From positions 62,001-126,000 of the forward strand of contig NZ_BIME01000012.1 of NCBI RefSeq assembly GCF_004000925.1: a stretch of DNA of 64,000 bases. Reading direction: 5' to 3'. The stretch is from Paenibacillus illinoisensis NBRC 15959. GTDB taxonomy: Bacteria; Bacillota; Bacilli; Paenibacillales; Paenibacillaceae. Positions 44,262 through 51,867 of the stretch are shown here, piece after piece (the stretch's first letter is position 1; each line of letters begins with the position of its first letter). The position numbers and the translations under genes are program-made. Under the pieces are notes generated by a model, which saw only the letters and a list, made by a program, of their open reading frames with translations, was not told where the DNA came from and did not search any database.

Positions 44262-45962
44262 ATGAGAGGCAAAATGAAAGGCAATACACCTAAGACTTTT
44301 GCAATGTTGATGCTCGCAAGTGCGCTGTTGGTTACTGCTGGTTGCGGAAATTCGGGAAGCAAAAGCGCTTCTGAAGATTCAAACGGTACCGATCCGGTTA
44401 CATTTACGTTTTTTGGTGCTGATGCAAGTCCAACTTGGAACAAGATGCAAGATGCAGTTGGTAAGGAAATTACCAAGCAAACTGGCGTTACAATTGAAGC
44501 AGAATACGATGTAAACAATGGTGGCGATCAAAAAATTGGTCTCATGGCTGCCAGCGGTGATTATCCTGATATCATTTTCCCAAAAGGTAACTTGTCTAAG
44601 CTTGTAGATGCCGGTGCGATGATTGACCTCACGGATCTGATTGAGGAGCATGCACCAAACCTGAAGAAGATTTATGGCGATCAGATGAATCGTTTGAAAT
44701 ACAGCACGGAAGACCCAGCCATCTACACGATCCCAACCAATATGGGTGTAGATAATATGACGTTTGACGCAACAGGCGGTTTTGAAATTCAACAAAAGGT
44801 GTTGAAGGAGCTCGGCTACCCTGAAGTGAAAACACTTGAGGATTACGAGAATGTGCTCAAAGCCTACTATGAGAAACATCCAACCATTGATGGACAGCCA
44901 ACGATTCCGTTGACATTGAATGCGGATGACTGGAAGATCATGATTACGGTAACCAACCCGGCATTCCAAGCAACAGGTGCTCCGGATGACGGTGAATATT
45001 ACATCAACCCGGAAACGTATGAAGCGATGCTGCACTACAAACGTCCGGAAGAAAAAGAATATTTCCGTTGGTTGAACAAAATGTATAATGAAGGACTGCT
45101 CGACAAAGATACATTTGTTCAAAAAGACGACCAATACAAATCCAAAATTGCCAGCGGCCGTGTACTCGGCTTGATTGACCAGGAATGGAACTATCAAGAA
45201 GCTGAAAATGCACTGAAAGGTGCAGGCAAGGATGACAGCACGTACGCCCACTTCTCTGTATCCCTGAACGAGGATATCGTGGACCACACATTCCAGCCAA
45301 CTGGATTCGACGGCTACGGAATTGGAATCACCACTGCAGCGGAAGACCCAGTGCGTATCATTAAATTCATGGACTGGCTCGCTTCGGACGAAGGTCAAGT
45401 GCTGAGAAACTGGGGAATTGAAGGTCAACACTATAATGTAGAGAATGGTAAACGTGTTATCCCTGACGAAGTTCAGGATCGTAAAACCAATGACAACTCT
45501 GCATTCAGTAAAGAAACAGGTATTGGTCTGTACAATATCTTCAGCGCAAGATATGGTGATGGTGTGAAGGATTCTACAGATAACTATTACACAACCAACT
45601 TCCCTGAACAGATTGTAGCTGGTTATACAGCGGCTGAGAAAGAAACGCTCAAAGCCTATGGCATTACAACCTGGAAAGAGTTCTATCCGTCTGAAGAGGA
45701 TCTTCCTCTCAAAGAATGGGGAGCGGCATATAACATGCCTGTACCTTCAGGTACAGACTATGACGTAACGTTCAGAAAAACTCAGGATATCGTACGTAAA
45801 CGGATTCCGGAAGCGGTTCTGACGACGCCTGCGAATTTCGATAAAGTGTATGATGACATGCTCGCTGAGCTGGATAAAGCAGGTGCAGTGGAAATGGAGA
45901 AACAATATACGGTTTGGGTTAAAGACCGTGTATCTCTCTGGACTGGCAAAGATGTAAAATAA
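44262..45962 (+). CDS. Sugar-binding lipoprotein 3
   Basis: The protein has 566 aa; AGGGGGA precedes the ATG at 44262. Lipobox VTAGC (C28). It is the closest relative of lipoprotein 2; silent differences are many at the 5' end but vanish across 45003-45127. It has its own promoter, operators and terminator. Predicted extracytoplasmic oligosaccharide receptor that shares the LplB/YtcP-type channel. Confidence 0.9.
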   Translation: MRGKMKGNTPKTFAMLMLASALLVTAGCGNSGSKSASEDSNGTDPVTFTFFGADASPTWNKMQDAVGKEITKQTGVTIEAEYDVNNGGDQKIGLMAASGDYPDIIFPKGNLSKLVDAGAMIDLTDLIEEHAPNLKKIYGDQMNRLKYSTEDPAIYTIPTNMGVDNMTFDATGGFEIQQKVLKELGYPEVKTLEDYENVLKAYYEKHPTIDGQPTIPLTLNADDWKIMITVTNPAFQATGAPDDGEYYINPETYEAMLHYKRPEEKEYFRWLNKMYNEGLLDKDTFVQKDDQYKSKIASGRVLGLIDQEWNYQEAENALKGAGKDDSTYAHFSVSLNEDIVDHTFQPTGFDGYGIGITTAAEDPVRIIKFMDWLASDEGQVLRNWGIEGQHYNVENGKRVIPDEVQDRKTNDNSAFSKETGIGLYNIFSARYGDGVKDSTDNYYTTNFPEQIVAGYTAAEKETLKAYGITTWKEFYPSEEDLPLKEWGAAYNMPVPSGTDYDVTFRKTQDIVRKRIPEAVLTTPANFDKVYDDMLAELDKAGAVEMEKQYTVWVKDRVSLWTGKDVK

Positions 45963-45995
45963 TCAAGCGTGGGTGGAGGTTCATCCATAGTATAG

Positions 45996-46026
45996 AAGAG
46001 GCCCTGAAGAAGGGTCTCTTCTTGTT
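45996..46026 (+). terminator. Terminator after binding-protein gene 3
   Basis: AAGAGGCCCT pairs with AGGGTCTCTT (one G-T), then a T-rich tail. Confidence 0.75.
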
Positions 46027-46045
46027 TGTCTTGTGATGTTTTACG

Positions 46046-46096
46046 TTGACGAAGAATGTTAAATCCAATATACTTTTCTTACTGAAAGCACTTTCA
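46046..46096 (+). promoter_or_regulatory. Promoter plus +1 operator of the GH95-GH1 operon
   Basis: TTGACG (46046-46051), 17-bp spacer, TATACT (46069-46074), operator TGAAAGCACTTTCA (46083-46096), the most symmetric of the four copies. Confidence 0.72.
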
Positions 46097-46174
46097 CCTT
46101 AATGTTGCTAAAGCACTAAATTGAGGTGCACGGAGATCCAGTGAATACATAACAATTGCACCTGTTTTGTTGTA

Positions 46175-46190
46175 TTCGAAAACGTTTTAG
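46175..46190. promoter_or_regulatory. Composite CG operator before GH95
   Basis: TTCGAAAACGTTTTAG, reverse orientation of the composite motif; about 45 bp before the GH95 start. Confidence 0.55.
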
Positions 46191-46235
46191 TGATTCCGTT
46201 ATAATAATAGATGATTAATGAAGAGGAGTTATTAT

Positions 46236-48614
46236 ATGTCCCTATTCAATGAGGAAGCAAAGTTCAATCGTCTATGGTACCGTCAGCCCGCTACTCGATG
46301 GGAAGAGGCGCTGCCTATTGGGAACGGTCGTCTCGGCGGTATGGTGTATGGTGGTGCAGCGGAAGAGCGTATTCAGTTAAACGAAGACACCCTGTGGTCA
46401 GGTTATCCACGCGACACCATTCAGTACAGCAGCCAGAGGTACTTGAAGCGCACCCGTGAACTAATCATGGCGGGACAATATAGTGAAGCTGAAGAACTGC
46501 TCAATCGTGAAATGTTGGGCCGTGATGTGGAAGCTTACCAGCCGATGGGGCACTTCATCCTGCGGCAGGAAGGACTTCTTGGGCTGAATTATGAAGAGTT
46601 TGAACGTGAACTTGATCTGGAATCTGGTATAGCGAAAACAAGCTATGTCTACGAAGGTGTTCGTTATGTTCGTGAAGTGTACACCAGTACACCGGATGAT
46701 CTGATGATATGTACGCTCACGGCTGACAGGGACGGGGCAGTTAACATCACTGCTTATTTGGATAGCCCGCATCCGTATACAACCCAGCTTTCTGAAGATG
46801 GCGTGACCATGTTCAGCCGTTGTCCGAGTCATGTGGAGTCGAACTACTTCCGGGACCATCCCGAATCGGTCATCTATGAAGAAGACCGGGGGACCTCGTA
46901 TGCAGTTCGTTTAGCGGTGACGGTGACCGGAAATGAGGCGAAGATATCGACGGTGGATGGCAAGCTTCATGTTCAGGGAGCCAAACAGGTTGTATTTTAC
47001 TTGGCTGCAGCTACTGCTTATGAGAGCTATGAGATTGTTCCCGTAAAGGATGGACCATTGCTTGAGCAAGAGTGCAGAGATGTCATCGCCAAAGCCATGA
47101 CATTAGGGCATGAAAGCCTGCGTATCCGACATGAGGCTGATCACGTTTCTTTATTTTCTCGGGTCCGTCTTGATCTCGGATCTACTTCTAACGCAGAGCT
47201 GCCTACCGATGAGCGGCTTCAATCCTACCAGAGTGGAGTTCAAGATCCCGGGCTCGAAGCTCTTTATTTTCAATATGGCAGATATCTATTAATGGCCAGC
47301 TCGCGTCCAGGTACACAGCCAGCCAATCTGCAGGGTATATGGAATCATCAGGTTGAGCCGCCCTGGCACAGTGATTATACGATAAACATCAATACGGAAA
47401 TGAATTATTGGCCAGCTGAGGTGTGTAATCTGAGCGAATGCCATGAACCACTTTTCGATTTGTTGGAGGACCTCAGTCAGACCGGGCGCAGAACAGCTCG
47501 CATATTGTATGGTGCTCGCGGGTGGACAGCCCATCACAACGTGGATATTTGGAGAACGACAACACCTACGGGCGGTGATGCCAGTTGGGCATTTTGGCCG
47601 ATGGGTGGTGTCTGGCTGACTTCGCATCTGTGGGAACATTACCTCTTTACCGGAGATCAGCGCTTCCTCCAAGAGCGTGCATATCCGGTCATGAAGGAGG
47701 CAGCACTTTTCTGTCTGGATTGGCTGATTGAAGGACCGGATGGCTATCTGGTTACTGCTCCTTCAACCTCACCGGAGAACAAGTTCCTGACGGGTGAAGG
47801 AGAAGCCAGGAGCATTTCGATGGCGTCCACGATGGATATGACGCTGATTCGTGAATTGTTCACCAGATGTATTGAGGCAGCGGGGACTCTTGAGGTCGAT
47901 CAGGCACTGGTTGCGGAATGGGAAGACAGCCTGAGCAGATTATATCCGTTCCGGATTGGCAGTGAAGGTCAATTGCAGGAATGGTTCAAGGATTTCGCCG
48001 AATCGGAGCCAGGACATCGCCATGTTTCCCATCTGTATGGCCTGTATCCGGGGGAACAGATCAATCGAATGGATACACCGGACCTGGTGGAAGCTTCACG
48101 TGTAACGCTTGAACGGCGCATATCGCAAGGGGGCGGGCATACCGGTTGGAGCTGTGCATGGTTAATCAATCTGTATGCGCGTCTGCTTGACGGTGGCCAG
48201 GCACATCAGTTTGTACGTACACTGCTTGCCCGGTCCACTCACCCTAATTTATTCGATGATCATCCTCCATTCCAGATTGATGGCAACTTCGGGGGCACGG
48301 CCGGCATTGCAGAGATGCTGCTGCAGAGCCATCTGAATGAACTACATTTGCTGCCGGCTTTGCCAGATGAATGGACACAAGGCAGCGTAACTGGTTTGCG
48401 TGCACGGGGAGGCTATACCCTATCCATGGAGTGGAAGGACAGCCAATTGGTATCTGCCGTAATCAAGGCTGAGCGGGATGGTTCGGTAACCATTCGAAGT
48501 GCACAAGCGCTGCAGGGTGAAAATGGGGAGGGGCATCAGGCTGAGCTGACACCACAAGGGGATTATGTAATTACTTTATCCATGACCGCAGGACAGACTG
48601 TCCGCGTATCATGA
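46236..48614 (+). CDS. Glycoside hydrolase family 95 (alpha-L-fucosidase/galactosidase type)
   Basis: The ATG at 46236 follows AGGAG 7 nt upstream, better than an ATG six codons earlier; 792 aa. N-terminal beta-sandwich with LPIGNGRLGGMVYGG and LNEDTLWSGYP, then an (alpha/alpha)6 barrel with the asparagine-bearing HHNVDIWR catalytic loop and FQIDGNFGGTAGIAEML. These are hallmark GH95 segments. No signal peptide, so it acts on imported oligosaccharides in the cytosol. GH95 releases alpha-1,2-L-fucose or L-galactose, as from xyloglucan. The GH1 gene follows 19 bp later. Confidence 0.88.
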   Translation: MSLFNEEAKFNRLWYRQPATRWEEALPIGNGRLGGMVYGGAAEERIQLNEDTLWSGYPRDTIQYSSQRYLKRTRELIMAGQYSEAEELLNREMLGRDVEAYQPMGHFILRQEGLLGLNYEEFERELDLESGIAKTSYVYEGVRYVREVYTSTPDDLMICTLTADRDGAVNITAYLDSPHPYTTQLSEDGVTMFSRCPSHVESNYFRDHPESVIYEEDRGTSYAVRLAVTVTGNEAKISTVDGKLHVQGAKQVVFYLAAATAYESYEIVPVKDGPLLEQECRDVIAKAMTLGHESLRIRHEADHVSLFSRVRLDLGSTSNAELPTDERLQSYQSGVQDPGLEALYFQYGRYLLMASSRPGTQPANLQGIWNHQVEPPWHSDYTININTEMNYWPAEVCNLSECHEPLFDLLEDLSQTGRRTARILYGARGWTAHHNVDIWRTTTPTGGDASWAFWPMGGVWLTSHLWEHYLFTGDQRFLQERAYPVMKEAALFCLDWLIEGPDGYLVTAPSTSPENKFLTGEGEARSISMASTMDMTLIRELFTRCIEAAGTLEVDQALVAEWEDSLSRLYPFRIGSEGQLQEWFKDFAESEPGHRHVSHLYGLYPGEQINRMDTPDLVEASRVTLERRISQGGGHTGWSCAWLINLYARLLDGGQAHQFVRTLLARSTHPNLFDDHPPFQIDGNFGGTAGIAEMLLQSHLNELHLLPALPDEWTQGSVTGLRARGGYTLSMEWKDSQLVSAVIKAERDGSVTIRSAQALQGENGEGHQAELTPQGDYVITLSMTAGQTVRVS

Positions 48615-48633
48615 GGAGACGGGGGAGAAACCA

Positions 48634-49980
48634 ATGACCATTTTTCAATTTCCGCAGGATTTTCGCTGGGGTACAGCAACAGCTTCCTATCAAATAGAAG
48701 GAGCAGCACAGGAAGGTGGACGCGGTGTATCCATTTGGGATACATTTGCCCGGACACCAGGCAAAGTTTTCAACGGGGATAATGGAGATGTAGCTTGTGA
48801 TAGCTACCACCGTTATGAGGAAGATATTGAGCTGATGAAGAAGCTGGGTATCAACACATATCGATTCTCCATTGCCTGGCCACGCATTATCCCGGACGGG
48901 GATGGCGAGATCAATCGTGAAGGTCTGGACTTTTACCACCGATTCGTGGACAAGCTGCTTGAGGCAGGTATTGAACCTTTTTGCACGCTCTATCACTGGG
49001 ATCTGCCTCAAGTGTTGGAGGATGACGGAGGTTGGGGAAACCGGAGAACCGTCGATGCCTTTGTTAAATATGCAGAGGTCATCTTCAAGGAATTCACGGG
49101 TAAAATCAAGTTCTGGCTAACGTTTAACGAACCATGGTGTATTGCGTTCCTGTCCAACCTGCTGGGAATCCATGCACCGGGGAACAAAGACCTTCAGACC
49201 TCCCTTAATGTGGCTCATGGACTGCTTGTAGCTCATGGTAAAGCGGTACAGTCCTTCCGGCGCCTTGGCACAACGGGACAGATCGGTATTGCACCTAACG
49301 TATGCTGGGCTGAGCCATACAGCAAGTCACCGGAAGATCAGGCGGCATGCGACCGCTCTATCGCACTCAACACAGACTGGTTCCTGGACCCGATCTACAA
49401 AGGCTCCTACCCGCAATTCATGGTGGATTGGTTTGCCCAAGCGGGTGCCACAGTGCCAATCCAGGAAGGTGATATGGAGATCATCTCGCAACCGATTGAC
49501 CTGCTGGGGATCAACTATTACACGATGGGCATTAATCGCTTCAATCCGGAGGCAGGCGTACTGCAGTCTGAAGAAGTAGATATGGGCTTGACGAAGACGG
49601 ACATTGGCTGGCCGATTGAATCCCGTGGGCTGTATGAGTTCATGCATTATTTGCAAAAGTATGGCAACGTTGATGTCTATATCACCGAGAATGGTGCTTG
49701 TATCAATGATGATCTGGAGAATGGGAAAATTAATGATGATCGCCGAATTTCCTATTACGAACAGCATTTAGCCCAAATTCACCGGATCATTAACGATGGC
49801 ATTAACCTGAAGGGATACATGGCATGGTCTCTGATGGATAACTTTGAATGGGCAGAAGGGTACCGGATGCGTTTCGGTCTTGTTCATGTGGACTATCGTT
49901 CACTGGTAAGAACGCCGAAGGAAAGCTTTTATTGGTACCAGAATGTCATTAAAAACAACTGGCTGGAGACACGTAATTAG
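48634..49980 (+). CDS. Glycoside hydrolase family 1 beta-glucosidase
   Basis: The protein has 448 aa, the usual GH1 length. Both catalytic glutamates are in place: acid/base E166 (TFNEPWC) and nucleophile E352 (YITENGA). N-terminal FRWGTATASYQIEGA is the GH1 start motif; aglycone-side residues FEWAEGY are present. It removes beta-linked glucose or galactose in the cytosol. Second gene of the GH95-GH1 operon; terminator at 50019. Confidence 0.94.
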   Translation: MTIFQFPQDFRWGTATASYQIEGAAQEGGRGVSIWDTFARTPGKVFNGDNGDVACDSYHRYEEDIELMKKLGINTYRFSIAWPRIIPDGDGEINREGLDFYHRFVDKLLEAGIEPFCTLYHWDLPQVLEDDGGWGNRRTVDAFVKYAEVIFKEFTGKIKFWLTFNEPWCIAFLSNLLGIHAPGNKDLQTSLNVAHGLLVAHGKAVQSFRRLGTTGQIGIAPNVCWAEPYSKSPEDQAACDRSIALNTDWFLDPIYKGSYPQFMVDWFAQAGATVPIQEGDMEIISQPIDLLGINYYTMGINRFNPEAGVLQSEEVDMGLTKTDIGWPIESRGLYEFMHYLQKYGNVDVYITENGACINDDLENGKINDDRRISYYEQHLAQIHRIINDGINLKGYMAWSLMDNFEWAEGYRMRFGLVHVDYRSLVRTPKESFYWYQNVIKNNWLETRN

Positions 49981-50018
49981 TTGGAGCTATCCATGCACAA
50001 TATAGATTCGAAACAAGA

Positions 50019-50053
50019 CGGTGGGTTCGGTTTATCCGAACCGCCGTTTTTTT
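50019..50053 (+). terminator. Terminator of the GH95-GH1 operon
   Basis: CGGTGGGTTCGG pairs with CCGAACCGCCG with one bulge, then seven Ts. Confidence 0.85.
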
Positions 50054-50228
50054 GTGAGGATTTTCAGGGAAAGGAGACATGTTCATAAAGCGTTCAAAAG
50101 GTTAAATCCTATTGCTGTTATGAAGAGGTCGTTTTTGGGTTATACATAACAAGAGGATAAATTAAGTGTTTGTCAACAGTCTAAATCAAAATAAAGTGTC
50201 CAAATTTCGAAATAAATTTGAACATTTG

Positions 50229-50280
50229 TTGACTAAAAATCATACTGATGTGGTATATTGGTAAAAGGAAAGCACTTACA
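50229..50280 (+). promoter_or_regulatory. Promoter plus operator of the small membrane protein gene
   Basis: TTGACT (50229-50234), TATATT at 50254-50259 (19-bp spacer) or GGTATA (17 bp), then GGAAAGCACTTACA at 50267-50280, seven bp after the -10, as in the three island promoters. Confidence 0.55.
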
Positions 50281-50304
50281 AAAAGGGAAAAGGAAGTGTT
50301 TACT

Positions 50305-50568
50305 ATGGCATCGAAGACAGCAATGGTAAGCCAATTGGAGCGTAAAGATAAGAATATGCGGCGCGCAGTGTTGACGATGACAGTTTTGGCTTGGATCGCC
50401 CTCATTACTGGAGTGGTCATGTGTTTGATTAACCTGAATGAATTTAATGACCGTAATCTTGGCTTGATGGTCGGTATCGGTTTTCTGGTAGGTAGTGTGT
50501 TTATTTATGTAATCGCCAAATCAATTGGTCTTGTTCATACACGCCGGGAAGATGAAGGAGCGGATTAA
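50305..50568 (+). CDS. Small two-TM membrane protein, unknown function
   Basis: The start at 50305 is set by AAGGAAG 8 nt upstream; 87 aa. A charged N-tail (QLERKDKNMRR), TM1 (about 24-44), a short polar loop and TM2 (about 52-73), ending in a charged tail (RREDEGAD). No family is recognised. It stands alone between the GH operon and qox, and its promoter carries the same operator as the sugar island, which suggests it belongs to that regulon or is under catabolite control. Confidence 0.7.
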   Translation: MASKTAMVSQLERKDKNMRRAVLTMTVLAWIALITGVVMCLINLNEFNDRNLGLMVGIGFLVGSVFIYVIAKSIGLVHTRREDEGAD

Positions 50569-50633
50569 TTATAATCTGGCGATCTTTCGTTCATAATAAG
50601 ACTGGATAAGTACCCGGAATCCAGTCAATAAAG

Positions 50634-50686
50634 CCCTTTGCGGATTCGTTGAGACTGTTCAACGGGACTGCAAAGGGTTTTATTTT
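50634..50686 (+). terminator. Terminator after the small membrane protein gene
   Basis: CCCTTTGC pairs with GCAAAGGG, with an inner TCGTTGA/TTCAACG pair, then TTTTATTTT. Confidence 0.8.
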
Positions 50687-50841
50687 GTGACTCGAAGTGT
50701 AATGATTACAATGGAAAAATATCAAGTGTGCAAGTGATTTGTGAGAAAAAATTCACACATTTAAGGTGTAAAATCGACAAATTTGTTAACAAGACCAAAA
50801 AAGTTGCTCATTTCTGATATCTTTAGAAGGAAGAGAGTAGT

Positions 50842-50859
50842 ATACTGATTTTTCAGTAT
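50842..50859. promoter_or_regulatory. Dyad overlapping a -10-like TATACT before qoxA
   Basis: ATACTGA-TTTT-TCAGTAT, a perfect 7-bp inverted repeat. A looser dyad, TGTGA-N8-TCACA, is at 50740-50757. Either could be an operator for oxygen or redox control of the oxidase. The spacing is two bp longer than Rex or FNR sites. Confidence 0.45.
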
Positions 50860-50886
50860 GAGCGAATTTAAGGAGAGGGGATCAAG

Positions 50887-51846
50887 ATGAACAAGAAACC
50901 TAGGTCGCTTACCCGGATTATCATTCCGGTTGTCCTGACGTTGGTTACAATTGCATTGATTGTCTGGCCAATGCTGGCAGGCGGGCAGTACGTTGTTCTG
51001 GATCCGAAGGGACCTATTGGCGCTTCGCAGAGAGATTTGATTGTCATTTCGACAATTCTTTGTGCGGTCGTTATCGTGCCTGTGTTGATTTTGTCTGCTG
51101 TAATCGTTTGGCGTTACCGCGACAAGCCGGACAATAAAGCTGCTTATGAGCCGAACTGGGCTCATAGTACCAAAGCTGAGGCTATCTGGTGGACGGTTCC
51201 AATTGTTATCATTGGATTGCTTGCGATCGTAACTGTTCGCTACACCTATGATTTGGAGCCTTCGAAGCCACTGGCTTCCGAGAAAGAACCCATTACCATT
51301 CAAGTATCTTCACTGGACTGGAAATGGTTGTTTATGTATCCTGAGCAAGGCATTGCAACGGTCAATACGTTGAATATTCCGGCAGACCGGCCCGTGAAAT
51401 TTGAGCTTACCGCGGATTCACCGATGAACTCGTTCTGGATTCCGCAGCTTGGTGGACAAATTTATACGATGTCGGGTATGGCGATGACCTTGTATTTGCA
51501 AGCAGATCACGAAGGAACTTACTTCGGTTCTGGTGCCAACTTTACTGGCGAACATTTTGCCCAAATGCGATTCGACGTCAACGCAACATCAGATGAAGAA
51601 TTCGATCAATGGGTAAGAGAAGTGAAAGGTCAATCCCAACCGCTGACGCAAGAGACGTATAACACTCTGGCGGAACCGGGAACAAGCAATGTTGCTTATT
51701 ATTCTTCCTTCCCTGAAGGATTGTTCCAAGATATCGTGACGAAGTATGTCATTGAAGGTACAGGCGCTCATAACCATGGAACTTCGGAAGAAGCTTCAGG
51801 CGCCCAAGAAAATACGTCCACGAAAGTGGACAAGAGTTCTAACTAA
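50887..51846 (+). CDS. qoxA: Cytochrome aa3/bo3-type quinol oxidase subunit II, non-lipoprotein form
   Basis: The protein has 319 aa. An N-terminal TM, a second TM (about 50-72), then the cupredoxin domain with VSSLDWKWLFMYPEQ, WIPQLGGQIYTMSGM and SGANFTGEHFAQMRF. The CuA ligands (CxxxC) of cytochrome c oxidases are absent, so it is a quinol oxidase. The segment where QoxA normally has a lipobox reads PMLAGGQYVVLDPKGP: position 33 is Gly (GGG) instead of Cys. This subunit is therefore predicted to keep its first helix and not be lipidated. First gene of qoxABCD. Confidence 0.93.
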   Translation: MNKKPRSLTRIIIPVVLTLVTIALIVWPMLAGGQYVVLDPKGPIGASQRDLIVISTILCAVVIVPVLILSAVIVWRYRDKPDNKAAYEPNWAHSTKAEAIWWTVPIVIIGLLAIVTVRYTYDLEPSKPLASEKEPITIQVSSLDWKWLFMYPEQGIATVNTLNIPADRPVKFELTADSPMNSFWIPQLGGQIYTMSGMAMTLYLQADHEGTYFGSGANFTGEHFAQMRFDVNATSDEEFDQWVREVKGQSQPLTQETYNTLAEPGTSNVAYYSSFPEGLFQDIVTKYVIEGTGAHNHGTSEEASGAQENTSTKVDKSSN

Positions 51847-51867
51847 AGATTCGAAAGGAGGCCCCCA

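Noticed and set aside
44379..45431. 350-aa minus-strand ORF
   Set aside because: Antisense to binding-protein gene 3; similar shadow frames occur opposite copies 1 and 2 because the genes are homologous.
50740..50757. Rex or FNR site before qoxA
   Set aside because: TGTGA and TCACA half-sites are 8 bp apart instead of 6, so it was only noted as a dyad.
50887..51846. Cytochrome c oxidase subunit II
   Set aside because: The CuA CxxxC motif is absent, which points to a quinol oxidase.
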